Source of the DNA: Candidatus Rhodoferax mariagerensis
GTDB lineage: Bacteria; Pseudomonadota; Gammaproteobacteria; Burkholderiales; Burkholderiaceae_C
Assembly (NCBI GenBank): GCA_016719055.1
Contig: JADKAW010000020.1
Location: forward strand, 1-64,000
DNA: 64,000 bases
Direction: 5' to 3'
A program made the position numbers and the translations under genes. The stretch's first letter is position 1. Every line of letters begins with the position of its first letter. The notes beneath the pieces were generated by a model. That model saw nothing but the letters and a program-made list of their open reading frames with translations, was not told where the DNA came from and did no database searches. Of this stretch, positions 24,957 to 33,057 are shown piece by piece.

Positions 24957-26314
24957 CAGGATCCTCCAGCGCCCAGCACCACGGTCACTAGGGTGTCAGG
25001 CTGCAGCTTGCGGGCAAAGGCGGCGCGCACATCGTCCACGCTGATTTTGTCAACCTGCTGCGTCCAGGTGTCCAGGTAGGTCAGCGGCAGCTGGTTCCAG
25101 GCCATGTTGGCCACGTTGTCGAGCAGCTTGCGGTTGCTGTCGATGCGCAGCGCAAAGCCGCCGATCAGGTTGTCCTTGGCGGCTTTCAACTCGGCCTCAG
25201 TCGGGCCGTCACGGACAAAATCAGCCAGCACCCCGCGCGACACCTGCAGCGCCTGCGCGGCCTGGTCGGGGCGGGTTTGCAGCCCGATGGTGAAGGCGCC
25301 CGCGTGTTTGCCCGGAGCAAAGTAGCTGTAGACGCTGTAGCTCAAGCCACGTTTTTCACGCACCTCGGTGGTCAGGCGCGAGACAAAACCGCCACCACCC
25401 AGAATGTAGTTGCCCACCGTCAAGGCGAAATAGTCAGGGTCGTCGCGCTTGAAGCCGGGCTGGCCGATCAACACATGGGCCTGCGCGGACTCAAAAGCAA
25501 CTTGCAGCGCTTGGGGCTGGCGCAGGGCCGCCACCTCTGCCACCGCAGGCAATGGCGGGCAGCTGCTGGTGCTTTGCGGCAGCCGGGCAAACAGCTGCTG
25601 CACCAGTGTCTCGGCCTGGGTGCGGTCAAGCGCGCCTACCAGCGTGACACTGGCGCGACAGGGCAGCACCATGCGCTGGTGCAGCGCCACCATGTCGGCC
25701 ACGGTGATGTGGTCAACAGTGGCTTCAGTCGCTTCAAAACCATAAGGATGGTCGCCATAAACCGCCTTGGCAAAGGCCCGGCCTGCCAGCGTGGCCGGGC
25801 GCGTGTTGGCCTCTTTGATCGAGGCTTTGAGGCTGCTTTGCTCGCGCTGCCAGATGTCTGGCGCAAACATTGGTTCAGCCAGTTGCCGCGCGGACAATGC
25901 AGCGGCCTTGCCCAGCAGGTCGGGGTAGGTCAGGGTGCGCAGCGCAAAGCTCAGGCGGTCGGTGCTGGCGCTGGCCCCAAAGCTGGCACCCAGGTCGGCC
26001 CAGGCTTCGCCCAGCGCATTTTCATCCAGGGCGCTTTCCTGGCGGGCAGCGTTGGCACGCACCCCTTTGGACAGCATGGTGGCGCTGGCGCTGGCTAGCC
26101 CGGCCTTGTCAGCCGGGTCGCGCCGACTACCGGCGTCAAAGTCAATTTGCACATCCAGCATCGGAATGGCCGGGCTCGGCACCAGATACACCTTTACACC
26201 GCTGGGCTGTGTCCAGTGCTGCACCGCAATGCCCGCCACCGCCGAATTAATAAGAAATAGGCCTGTAGCCCAGATGCATAAAGCGCTAGCCGCTATCTTT
26301 TTTATAAATTTCAT
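24956..26314 (-). CDS. M16 peptidase family protein, non-catalytic partner
   Basis: A 452-residue insulinase-fold protein with signal peptide. The usual HxxEH zinc motif is absent: the equivalent region reads KAGLASASATMLSKG. The substrate-binding RGLSYSVYSYFAPGKHAG motif in the C-terminal half is present. Such inactive subunits pair with an active M16 peptidase, here the next gene upstream. Its signal peptide is encoded by a copy of the interspersed repeat (26246-26310). Confidence 0.92.
   Translation of the reverse strand: MKFIKKIAASALCIWATGLFLINSAVAGIAVQHWTQPSGVKVYLVPSPAIPMLDVQIDFDAGSRRDPADKAGLASASATMLSKGVRANAARQESALDENALGEAWADLGASFGASASTDRLSFALRTLTYPDLLGKAAALSARQLAEPMFAPDIWQREQSSLKASIKEANTRPATLAGRAFAKAVYGDHPYGFEATEATVDHITVADMVALHQRMVLPCRASVTLVGALDRTQAETLVQQLFARLPQSTSSCPPLPAVAEVAALRQPQALQVAFESAQAHVLIGQPGFKRDDPDYFALTVGNYILGGGGFVSRLTTEVREKRGLSYSVYSYFAPGKHAGAFTIGLQTRPDQAAQALQVSRGVLADFVRDGPTEAELKAAKDNLIGGFALRIDSNRKLLDNVANMAWNQLPLTYLDTWTQQVDKISVDDVRAAFARKLQPDTLVTVVLGAGGS
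26246..26310 (+). repeat. Interspersed repeat copy forming the signal peptide of the M16 protein
   Basis: AATAGGCCTGTAGCCCAGAT and GCATAAAGCGCTAGCCGCTA match the repeat arms. On the minus strand it is read as residues 2 to about 23 (KFIKKIAASALCIWATGLFL), i.e. the lysine-rich n-region and hydrophobic core of the signal peptide. Confidence 0.75.
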
Positions 26315-26331
26315 GAAACTGTTGAAAAAAG

Positions 26332-27768
26332 TCAGTGGCGCGAACCCGCAGCGGCCGGGCGGGGCTTGCGGTTTTTGTCCAGGGGTTGTGGCAGCAGTTG
26401 TGCCACCGTGAGCTGATCATCGCCAAAGTAGCGGGCCGCCACCTGCTTGACCTGATCGGCAGTCACCGCGCGCAGTTTCTGGATCAGTTGCTCGCCTGCG
26501 TCGAGTGCCAGGCCCTGGGCCCATTGGGTGCCCAGTTCACGCGCCTGGTTGAACAGCGAATCCAGCTTGTATACCTCACTGGCCACCCACTGGGTTTTGA
26601 CGCGGGCCAGCTCGGCTTCAGTCACGCCCTCGAAGGCGATGCGCTGAACCTGGGCGCGCAAGCCCTGCTCGACTTGCTCGGTGGTCTTGCCAGCAATCGG
26701 CACACCCACCAGCATGAACATTTGCGGGCCCCGACCCCACAGGCCGTTGTAGGCCCCCACACTGTCGGCCAGCCGGTCTGGCCCCTGGGTCAGGTTGCGC
26801 TCCAGGCGGGCACCGCTGTAGCCGTCCAGCACGGCAGCCAGCACGGTCAGCGCCAAGGCGTCGGTGTCCTGCGCGGCATCAGCTTGCAGGGTGAGCGACG
26901 GCACTTTAAAAGCCAATGCCACATAGGCTTGCTCAGCCGGTGCCTTGAAGGCCAGGCGCTTGATGCCGGCCTGCTGCGGTTCAACACGCGGCTTGCGCGC
27001 AGCTAGCGTGCCTGATGGGAGACTGCCGTAGTATTTTTCAGCCAGGGCGCGCACCTGCGCCACATCCACATCACCAGCCACCACCACTGCGGCGTTGGCT
27101 GGCACATACCAGCGCTGGTAAAAGTCGCGTGCATCGGCAGGTGTCAGCGACTGCAGGTCACTCATCCAGCCCACAATCGGGCGGCGGTAGGGCGAAGCCA
27201 CAAACGCCGTGGCGTTGAGTGCCTCGTTCAGCAGGGCGTGCGGGTTGTCTTCGGTGCGCAGGCGGCGCTCTTCCTTGACCACTTCCAGCTCTTTTTTGAA
27301 TTCTTCGTCGGGCCATTGGTTGTTGGCAAAGCGGTCCGCCTCCAGCTGCATCACGTCGGCCAGGCGATTGGCAGGGATCTGCTGGTAATAGCCGGTGTAG
27401 TCGCGACTGGTAAAGGCGTTTTCGCGCCCACCCAGTGCCGCCACCCGGCGCGAAAACTCGCCTGCCTTGACGCTCGGTGTGCCCTTGAACATCATGTGTT
27501 CGAGCACGTGCGCCACGCCCGAAGCACCGTCCACCTCGTCCATTGAGCCCACCCGCACCCAGACCATGTGCACCGCCGTGGGCGCGCGCGGGTCGGGTTT
27601 GACGATCAGCGTCATGCCGTTGGCCAGGGTGAACTGCTGGGCTTTGGTGGTGCTGCTACTGGTGTCGGTGCCAGGGGTTTGGGCCTGGGCCAAGCCCAGC
27701 AGCGCTGAAAAAGCCAGACCACCACAGATTTGCAGCCAGATGTGTTGAGAGGGGGGGTGTCGTTTCAT
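26332..27768 (-). CDS. M16 zinc peptidase, catalytic subunit
   Basis: A 478-residue secreted or periplasmic metallopeptidase with signal peptide (LQICGGLAFSALLGLAQAQ) and the inverted zinc motif HVLEH in GVAHVLEHMMFKGT, with downstream glutamates in the ELEVVKEERR helix. It forms a pair with the non-catalytic M16 gene 17 bases downstream; together they would make one peptide-degrading chamber. ATG 27768 is selected at the start of the signal peptide. The gene is divergent from ftsY. Confidence 0.94.
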   Translation of the reverse strand: MKRHPPSQHIWLQICGGLAFSALLGLAQAQTPGTDTSSSTTKAQQFTLANGMTLIVKPDPRAPTAVHMVWVRVGSMDEVDGASGVAHVLEHMMFKGTPSVKAGEFSRRVAALGGRENAFTSRDYTGYYQQIPANRLADVMQLEADRFANNQWPDEEFKKELEVVKEERRLRTEDNPHALLNEALNATAFVASPYRRPIVGWMSDLQSLTPADARDFYQRWYVPANAAVVVAGDVDVAQVRALAEKYYGSLPSGTLAARKPRVEPQQAGIKRLAFKAPAEQAYVALAFKVPSLTLQADAAQDTDALALTVLAAVLDGYSGARLERNLTQGPDRLADSVGAYNGLWGRGPQMFMLVGVPIAGKTTEQVEQGLRAQVQRIAFEGVTEAELARVKTQWVASEVYKLDSLFNQARELGTQWAQGLALDAGEQLIQKLRAVTADQVKQVAARYFGDDQLTVAQLLPQPLDKNRKPRPAAAGSRH

Positions 27769-27797
27769 AGAATGCTGTGATATCACGAATCCAAAAA

Positions 27798-29114
27798 ATG
27801 TTCAGTTTCTTCAAAAAAAAACTCCTTGCCAAGACCCCCTCCAGTGGCGAGGTGCAGCCTGACCAGGTAGCGCTGCCGCTCGGTGCCATGCCGACAGAAT
27901 TTGCAGCCAAAGCTGATGCTACGACGCACGCCACCGGTTTGCCCGATGCCGCACCGCTTGGCAACAGCCCTGCAACTATGGCGGCATTGCCGCTAGTCGC
28001 GGCGCCGCCGACTGTACCTCTACCGGCTTCAACGCCGACATCCGCAACTGTTTTTGCCCCTGCGCGAGGCGCGTCCCCTGCCCCATGGCCGATAGCGCCT
28101 GAGCCGGGGCGCATCGCAGCCAATACGCCGACCGCCCCGGTGCCTGCACCTGCATCAACACCTGCATCTGCGGCCGCTCCTGTCGCCACGCCCGAACGTT
28201 CCTCATGGCTCAATAAGCTCAAGACCGGTTTACGCAAGACCGGTGCCAGCATTGCCACCGTGTTCACCGGCGCGCAGATTGACGACGCGCTGTATGAAGA
28301 CCTGGAAACCGCCCTGCTGCTGGCCGACACCGGGGTCAAGGCCACCGCGCAGTTGCTGGTGGACCTGAAGTTTCGTGTCAAGGACAGCGACACCACCAAC
28401 CCGGCAGCCGTCAAGGGTCTTCTGATCGACGCGCTGACCCACATGCTGACGCCCTTGCAAAAATCATTGGTGATTGGGCAGTTTTCGCCCACCGTGATCA
28501 TGGTGGCCGGTGTCAATGGCGCTGGCAAAACCACCTCGATTGGCAAACTGACGCGCCACCTGGCCACGGCTGGCGCCAGTGTGCTGCTGGCGGCGGCCGA
28601 CACCTTTCGCGCCGCCGCGCGCGAACAGCTGGGCGTGTGGGCCGACCGCAACACAGTAGACATCATCAGCCAGGAGGGTGGCGACCCGGCGGCCGTGTCG
28701 TTTGACGCCGTGAGCGCCGGCAAGGCACGTGGGCGTGATGTGGTACTGATTGACACTGCCGGACGCCTGCCGACCCAGCTGCACCTGATGGAAGAGCTGC
28801 GCAAGATCAAGCGGGTGATTCAAAAAACCGGCCCCACCCAAGCTGACGCCGCCAGCCTGCCCCCGCATGAGATTTTGCTGGTGATTGACGGCAACACCGG
28901 ACAAAACGCGCTGGCACAGGTCAAGGCGTTTGACGACGCGCTGGGGTTGACCGGCCTGATCGTGACCAAACTGGACGGCACGGCCAAGGGCGGCGTGCTG
29001 GCAGCCATTGCACGGGAGCGCCCGGTTCCGGTGTATTTCATTGGCGTGGGCGAAAAGCTCGAAGACCTGGAAACCTTCAACGCGCGTGAATTTGCGCAGG
29101 CCCTGCTGTCCTGA
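27798..29114 (+). CDS. ftsY: Signal recognition particle receptor FtsY
   Basis: A 438-residue SRP receptor GTPase. An Ala/Pro-rich acidic-poor A domain (about 1-135) precedes the N domain and the G domain with GVNGAGKTTSIGKL (P-loop), DTAGRLPTQLHLMEEL and TKLDGTAKGG. It guides ribosome-nascent chain complexes to the membrane with Ffh. ATG 27798 begins MFSFFKKK, the usual start. The rsmD-M16-M16//ftsY arrangement is conserved in related genomes, as far as I recall. Confidence 0.97.
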   Translation: MFSFFKKKLLAKTPSSGEVQPDQVALPLGAMPTEFAAKADATTHATGLPDAAPLGNSPATMAALPLVAAPPTVPLPASTPTSATVFAPARGASPAPWPIAPEPGRIAANTPTAPVPAPASTPASAAAPVATPERSSWLNKLKTGLRKTGASIATVFTGAQIDDALYEDLETALLLADTGVKATAQLLVDLKFRVKDSDTTNPAAVKGLLIDALTHMLTPLQKSLVIGQFSPTVIMVAGVNGAGKTTSIGKLTRHLATAGASVLLAAADTFRAAAREQLGVWADRNTVDIISQEGGDPAAVSFDAVSAGKARGRDVVLIDTAGRLPTQLHLMEELRKIKRVIQKTGPTQADAASLPPHEILLVIDGNTGQNALAQVKAFDDALGLTGLIVTKLDGTAKGGVLAAIARERPVPVYFIGVGEKLEDLETFNAREFAQALLS

Positions 29115-29146
29115 CCCGACCTGAATCAGCCGGGCACCTCAACGCC

Positions 29147-30319
29147 GTGACCGCTGTGCGCAACGCCCCAGATCACACTCTTTGTCAGCGTCGCTCACTG
29201 CTGGCAGCGGCCCTGGGGGTTTCGCTTGACCCTGGACTGGGCTGGGCCCAAAGTCTGGCCGGTGCGCCGCCTGCTTCGCCGCTGGTCAAGCGGTCTTTGC
29301 AATTTCCGCAAGACCTGGGCAGCCACCCCGACACCGCGATTGAGTGGTGGTATGTGACTGGTGCATTGCAGACCCAGGAGCGGTTGTTTGGCTTTCAGTT
29401 GACGTTTTTCCGCTCGCGGGTGCCAGCAACCCAATCCATGACTTCAGCATTTGCTGCCAAGCAACTGATTTTTGCGCACGCGGCTGTGACCGATGTGGCG
29501 GGCAAGCGCCTGTTGCATGACCAGCGCATTGCCCGTAGTTCTGGCGTGGCCACGGTTGACCTGGCACACGCCAGCACTACTGACACTGACGTGGCGCTGC
29601 AGAACTGGTCGCTGGTGCGGCGCCAGGGGCGCTACCAAGCTCAGGTCAAAGGCAGCAGCTTCGGCTATTCGCTCAACCTGGCAGAAACCCAGCCGCTGCT
29701 GCTGCAAGGTGATCAGGGACTGTCGCGCAAAGGGCCGCAGGCAACCCAGGCCAGTTTTTATTACAGCCTGCCGCAATTGCAGGTTAGTGGTGAGCTGGCG
29801 CTGGCGGGTCAGACGCTGGCGGTGCAAGGCCGCGCCTGGCTGGACCATGAATGGAGCCAGTCGCTGCTGCACCCGGACGCGGTGGGCTGGGACTGGATTG
29901 GCATGAACCTGACCGACGGCAGCGCCTTGACGGCGTTTCGCCTGCGCACTTCGTCCGGCGAGTCGTTATGGGCTGGGGGCTCGTGGCGGGCTCAAGGCGC
30001 TGTGCAAGCGGTCGCTTTTACCGCACAAGACGTGACTTTCGAGGCCAAGAGGTTCTGGAAAAGTGCAGCCAGCGGCACCACTTACCCGGTTGAATGGACC
30101 GTGACGGTTCCATCAGCGGCCGGGGGTGGGGTCGTGGCTGCTGGCATACGCCGCTTCACGGTGCGCGCCGTCATCGACGCCCAGGAACTCGACAGCCGCA
30201 GCTCCACTGGTGCCATTTACTGGGAAGGGCTGAGCGATCTGCTGGACGATCAGGGCAAGCGTGTCGGGCGGGGTTACCTCGAAATGACCGGCTACGCCAG
30301 TGCGTTAAAACTTGGCTAG
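29147..30319 (+). CDS. Carotenoid 1,2-hydratase/AttH-like lipocalin-fold protein
   Basis: A 390-residue protein of the CrtC/AttH family with a signal peptide-like N-terminus (RRSLLAAALGVSLDPGLGWA). Family marks: DTAIEWWYVTGALQTQERLF, FGFQLTFFRSR and WLDHEWSQSLLHPDAVGWDW. Most bacterial AttH-like members sit with lipoprotein-release ABC transporters and their function is uncertain; a hydratase role would need a carotenoid pathway, which is not in view. It starts 32 bases after ftsY. Confidence 0.85.
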   Translation: MTAVRNAPDHTLCQRRSLLAAALGVSLDPGLGWAQSLAGAPPASPLVKRSLQFPQDLGSHPDTAIEWWYVTGALQTQERLFGFQLTFFRSRVPATQSMTSAFAAKQLIFAHAAVTDVAGKRLLHDQRIARSSGVATVDLAHASTTDTDVALQNWSLVRRQGRYQAQVKGSSFGYSLNLAETQPLLLQGDQGLSRKGPQATQASFYYSLPQLQVSGELALAGQTLAVQGRAWLDHEWSQSLLHPDAVGWDWIGMNLTDGSALTAFRLRTSSGESLWAGGSWRAQGAVQAVAFTAQDVTFEAKRFWKSAASGTTYPVEWTVTVPSAAGGGVVAAGIRRFTVRAVIDAQELDSRSSTGAIYWEGLSDLLDDQGKRVGRGYLEMTGYASALKLG

Positions 30320-30330
30320 TTGCTACAAGT

Positions 30331-30380
30331 AACAGAGCTATTGACGCAATAACCAAAAGGGCTAGAGGTCATTTTTATAT
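30331..30380 (-). repeat. Interspersed repeat copy after the CrtC-like gene
   Basis: AGAGCTATTGACGCAATAAC then AAAAGGGCTAGAGGTCATTT carries both arms in reverse orientation relative to the 23076-23127 copy. It lies 11 bases after the stop codon. Confidence 0.7.
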
Positions 30381-30459
30381 GTAACCCGGTGATCAAACCC
30401 TGATCTGATACCGTGGCAGCGTCAGCCGCCATTGCAAGACACTTTCACTTGATGCCGCC

Positions 30460-32235
30460 ATGCCAACCATCCCTACCCCATCGCGCAACCCAAAATCACT
30501 GTCGGGTTTGTTGCCATTTTTAAAACCCTACCGCGCACGCATTGGTCTGGCGCTGGTGTTTCTGGTGCTGGCAGCCATGGCCACGCTGGCGTTTCCGCTG
30601 GCGCTGCGCAGCCTGATTGACGGCGGGCTGATGCAGGGCGACAAAGGCGCGCAGGTGATGGCGCTGCGTGAGCACTTTGTGGCGCTGTTTGCGGTGGCGG
30701 TGGCGCTGGGTGTTTTTTCGGCCGCACGCTTTTACATGGTGAGCTGGCTGGGTGAGCGTGTCAGCGCCGACCTGCGCAACGCGGTGTATGCCCATGTGCT
30801 GCAACAAAGCCCGGAATTTTTTGAGACCACACAAACCGGCGAGGTGCTGTCGCGCCTGTCGGCCGACACCACGCTGGTGCAGACGGTGGTGGGCTCGTCG
30901 CTGAGCATGGGCCTGCGCAACCTGGTGATGGGGCTGGGCGCTTTGGGTATTTTGGTATGGACCAATCCGATGGTGATGGCACAGGTGTTGGCGGTGCTGG
31001 TGCTGATTGTGTTGCCGGCGTTGTGGTTTGGGCGGCGTGTGCGCAAGCTATCACGGGCCAGCCAGGACCGTGCGGCAGATTCAAGCGCCATTGCTGCAGA
31101 GGTGCTCAACGCCATCACGGTGGTCCAGAGTTATGTGGCAGAGCTGCGTGAAACCAGCCGTTTTGCGCAGGCCACCAACGCCGCATTTGACGTGGCCGTG
31201 CGGCGTTCGCGGGCCCGGTCGATGCTGGTGGCCTTCATCATCATTGCCACCTCAGCCGCGCTGCTGTGGGGCTTGTACCAGGGCACGCAGGCGGTGATGG
31301 CCGGGCGCATCAGTGCCGGGCATCTGGGGCAAACGGTGGTGTATGTGATCATTCTGGCCGGCGCTTTTGCGGTGCTGGGCGAGGTCTATGGCGACCTGCT
31401 GCGCGCCGCCGGTGCCACTGAGCGTCTGATGGAACTGCTGGCCAGCCGTTCACCCATCACTTCACCTTCAAATCCGGCTCCAGCCCTTATCAATCAAGCG
31501 GGATGCGCTATTGATTTTGAGTCAGTCAACTTCCACTATCCGTCGCGCCCGGGGCAGGCAGCGCTGCAAGATTTTTCGCTGGCAGTGGGCGCAGGCCAGA
31601 CGGTAGCGCTGGTTGGGCCCAGTGGCGCCGGCAAAAGCACGGTGTTTCAGCTGCTGCTGCGTTTTTATGACGCGCAGGGTGGACGCATTTTGCTGGATGG
31701 TGTGCCCACGGGCGATCTGAGCCTGGCTGACCTGCGTGGGCAGATTGGCATCGTGCCGCAGGATGCGGTGATTTTTTCAAGCGGTGCCCTGGAAAACATT
31801 CGCTATGGCAAACCTGGCGCCAGCGATGCTGAAGTCAAACAGGCCGCCGAGGCAGCATTTGCACACGGCTTCATTACTGCCCTGCCGCAGGGTTACGACA
31901 CCTTTTTGGGCGAACGTGGTGTGCGCCTGAGTGGCGGGCAACGCCAGCGCCTGGCAATTGCCCGGGCCATTCTGAAAAATCCGCCCTTGCTGTTGCTGGA
32001 CGAAGCCACCAGCGCGCTGGACGCGGAAAGCGAACGCATGGTGCAGGCCGCGCTGGAATCAGCCATGCATGGCCGCACCACGCTGGTGATTGCGCACCGC
32101 CTGGCCACTGTGCAAAAGGCCGACCGCATTGTGGTGCTGGACCAGGGGCGACTGGTGGAACAGGGCACACATGCTGAACTGGTGGCTCTGAGTGGTATTT
32201 ACGCCGGTCTGGCTGCGCTGCAATTCCACACGTAG
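30460..32235 (+). CDS. ABC exporter (MsbA-like half-transporter)
   Basis: A 591-residue fused membrane/ATPase protein: six hydrophobic segments in the first 310 residues, then Walker A GPSGAGKSTVFQLLLR, signature RLSGGQRQRLAIARAIL and Walker B LLLDEATSALD. It works as a homodimer or heterodimer exporting lipid or drug-like compounds. The linker between the two domains contains a copy of the interspersed repeat (31470-31519) translated as NPAPALINQAGCAIDFE. Confidence 0.93.
   Translation: MPTIPTPSRNPKSLSGLLPFLKPYRARIGLALVFLVLAAMATLAFPLALRSLIDGGLMQGDKGAQVMALREHFVALFAVAVALGVFSAARFYMVSWLGERVSADLRNAVYAHVLQQSPEFFETTQTGEVLSRLSADTTLVQTVVGSSLSMGLRNLVMGLGALGILVWTNPMVMAQVLAVLVLIVLPALWFGRRVRKLSRASQDRAADSSAIAAEVLNAITVVQSYVAELRETSRFAQATNAAFDVAVRRSRARSMLVAFIIIATSAALLWGLYQGTQAVMAGRISAGHLGQTVVYVIILAGAFAVLGEVYGDLLRAAGATERLMELLASRSPITSPSNPAPALINQAGCAIDFESVNFHYPSRPGQAALQDFSLAVGAGQTVALVGPSGAGKSTVFQLLLRFYDAQGGRILLDGVPTGDLSLADLRGQIGIVPQDAVIFSSGALENIRYGKPGASDAEVKQAAEAAFAHGFITALPQGYDTFLGERGVRLSGGQRQRLAIARAILKNPPLLLLDEATSALDAESERMVQAALESAMHGRTTLVIAHRLATVQKADRIVVLDQGRLVEQGTHAELVALSGIYAGLAALQFHT
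31470..31519 (+). repeat. Interspersed repeat copy inside the ABC exporter gene
   Basis: GGCTCCAGCCCTTATCAATC and AAGCGGGATGCGCTATTGAT are the arms. The copy is read in frame in the loop joining the membrane and ATPase domains, where it should be tolerated. Confidence 0.75.
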
Positions 32236-32313
32236 CTGCGCGTTGTTGTTTAATCAGTTGAAGTTTGTGCGCAAGACTCGTAAACTCCGAATTGACCCAC
32301 AAAGGAGCGCCAA

Positions 32314-32508
32314 ATGAACGTTTCAGAAGCCCGTAGTGCACCGGTTCAGTCCACTCAAACACCGACCCAGCTCCAGAAAACCGAGCAAAGCAATCAACAA
32401 ACAAAAAGCCAGGAAACCCAGGCCAAGCCCCCAGAGCAGACGTCACGCGCTCCGGTGGTCAACACGCAAGGGCAAACCACCGGTCGCTTATTGAATGTGA
32501 CGGCTTAG
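32314..32508 (+). CDS. Small Gln/Thr-rich protein with GRLLNVTA tail
   Basis: A 64-residue hydrophilic, low-complexity protein with no signal peptide, ending GRLLNVTA. AAAGGAG lies ten bases before the ATG. The next gene encodes an unrelated-looking protein with the nearly identical tail GRVLNITA, so the tail itself may be a recognition or anchoring signal. I do not recognise the family. The two genes are 24 bases apart and probably co-transcribed. Confidence 0.7.
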   Translation: MNVSEARSAPVQSTQTPTQLQKTEQSNQQTKSQETQAKPPEQTSRAPVVNTQGQTTGRLLNVTA

Positions 32509-32532
32509 GATTCATCACCGGCAGGTGTCACC

Positions 32533-33033
32533 ATGGCTGCCCTTGCTGCCATCAGCAGCGCCACACCTTCGCTTCAAGCCACGCTGATCAACAGTCGGCT
32601 GGAGCAGGCGCGCCGGGATGCTGACCAAGCCGAAGCTTATGCCGAGAACCTGCGCGCGCAGGCAGATGACCAGGAGCGGGTAGTCACCCAAGCTCGCCAG
32701 CGCGTCAACACACTGGAAGACGGATCGACCGCAGTGGCCAGTGCCAACGCACAAAAACAAGGTCCAGCCAAGCCAAGCCAAGCCCCTGTACCGGTTGAAG
32801 AGGATCCGACTTACTCCAAAACATTGGCGGGTGTCTTCCAGTTTGCCAAGCCGATACTGTCGATGGACCTGTCAACAGCTCAGAAGAACATTGTGACCAC
32901 CACCCTGTTTGAAGCCACCAACACGGTGGTTTCCGCCAGCCAGCCCAATGTGCAGGCGGTGCAGCGCTACGACAGTCAAGTGGCTGGCAGCCCCAGCAAA
33001 GTCATGGGGCGCGTGCTGAACATTACGGCTTAA
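32533..33033 (+). CDS. Coiled-coil-like hypothetical protein with GRVLNITA tail
   Basis: A 166-residue protein. Residues about 20-65 (LEQARRDADQAEAYAENLRA onward) are heptad-like and charged, likely a coiled coil; residues 100-140 hold a more hydrophobic segment (AGVFQFAKPILSMDLSTAQK). It ends GRVLNITA, matching the tail of the 64-residue protein just upstream. No enzyme motif seen. It is convergent with the glutamate dehydrogenase gene, 24 bases apart. Confidence 0.75.
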   Translation: MAALAAISSATPSLQATLINSRLEQARRDADQAEAYAENLRAQADDQERVVTQARQRVNTLEDGSTAVASANAQKQGPAKPSQAPVPVEEDPTYSKTLAGVFQFAKPILSMDLSTAQKNIVTTTLFEATNTVVSASQPNVQAVQRYDSQVAGSPSKVMGRVLNITA

Positions 33034-33057
33034 TGCCTGGTTCTGTACTTTTTCAGC

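Noticed and set aside
27656..28810. 384-codon open frame opposite ftsY
   Set aside because: It lies antisense to a clear FtsY gene; the protein is Ser/Ala/Arg-rich with no family character, as expected for a shadow in GC-rich DNA.
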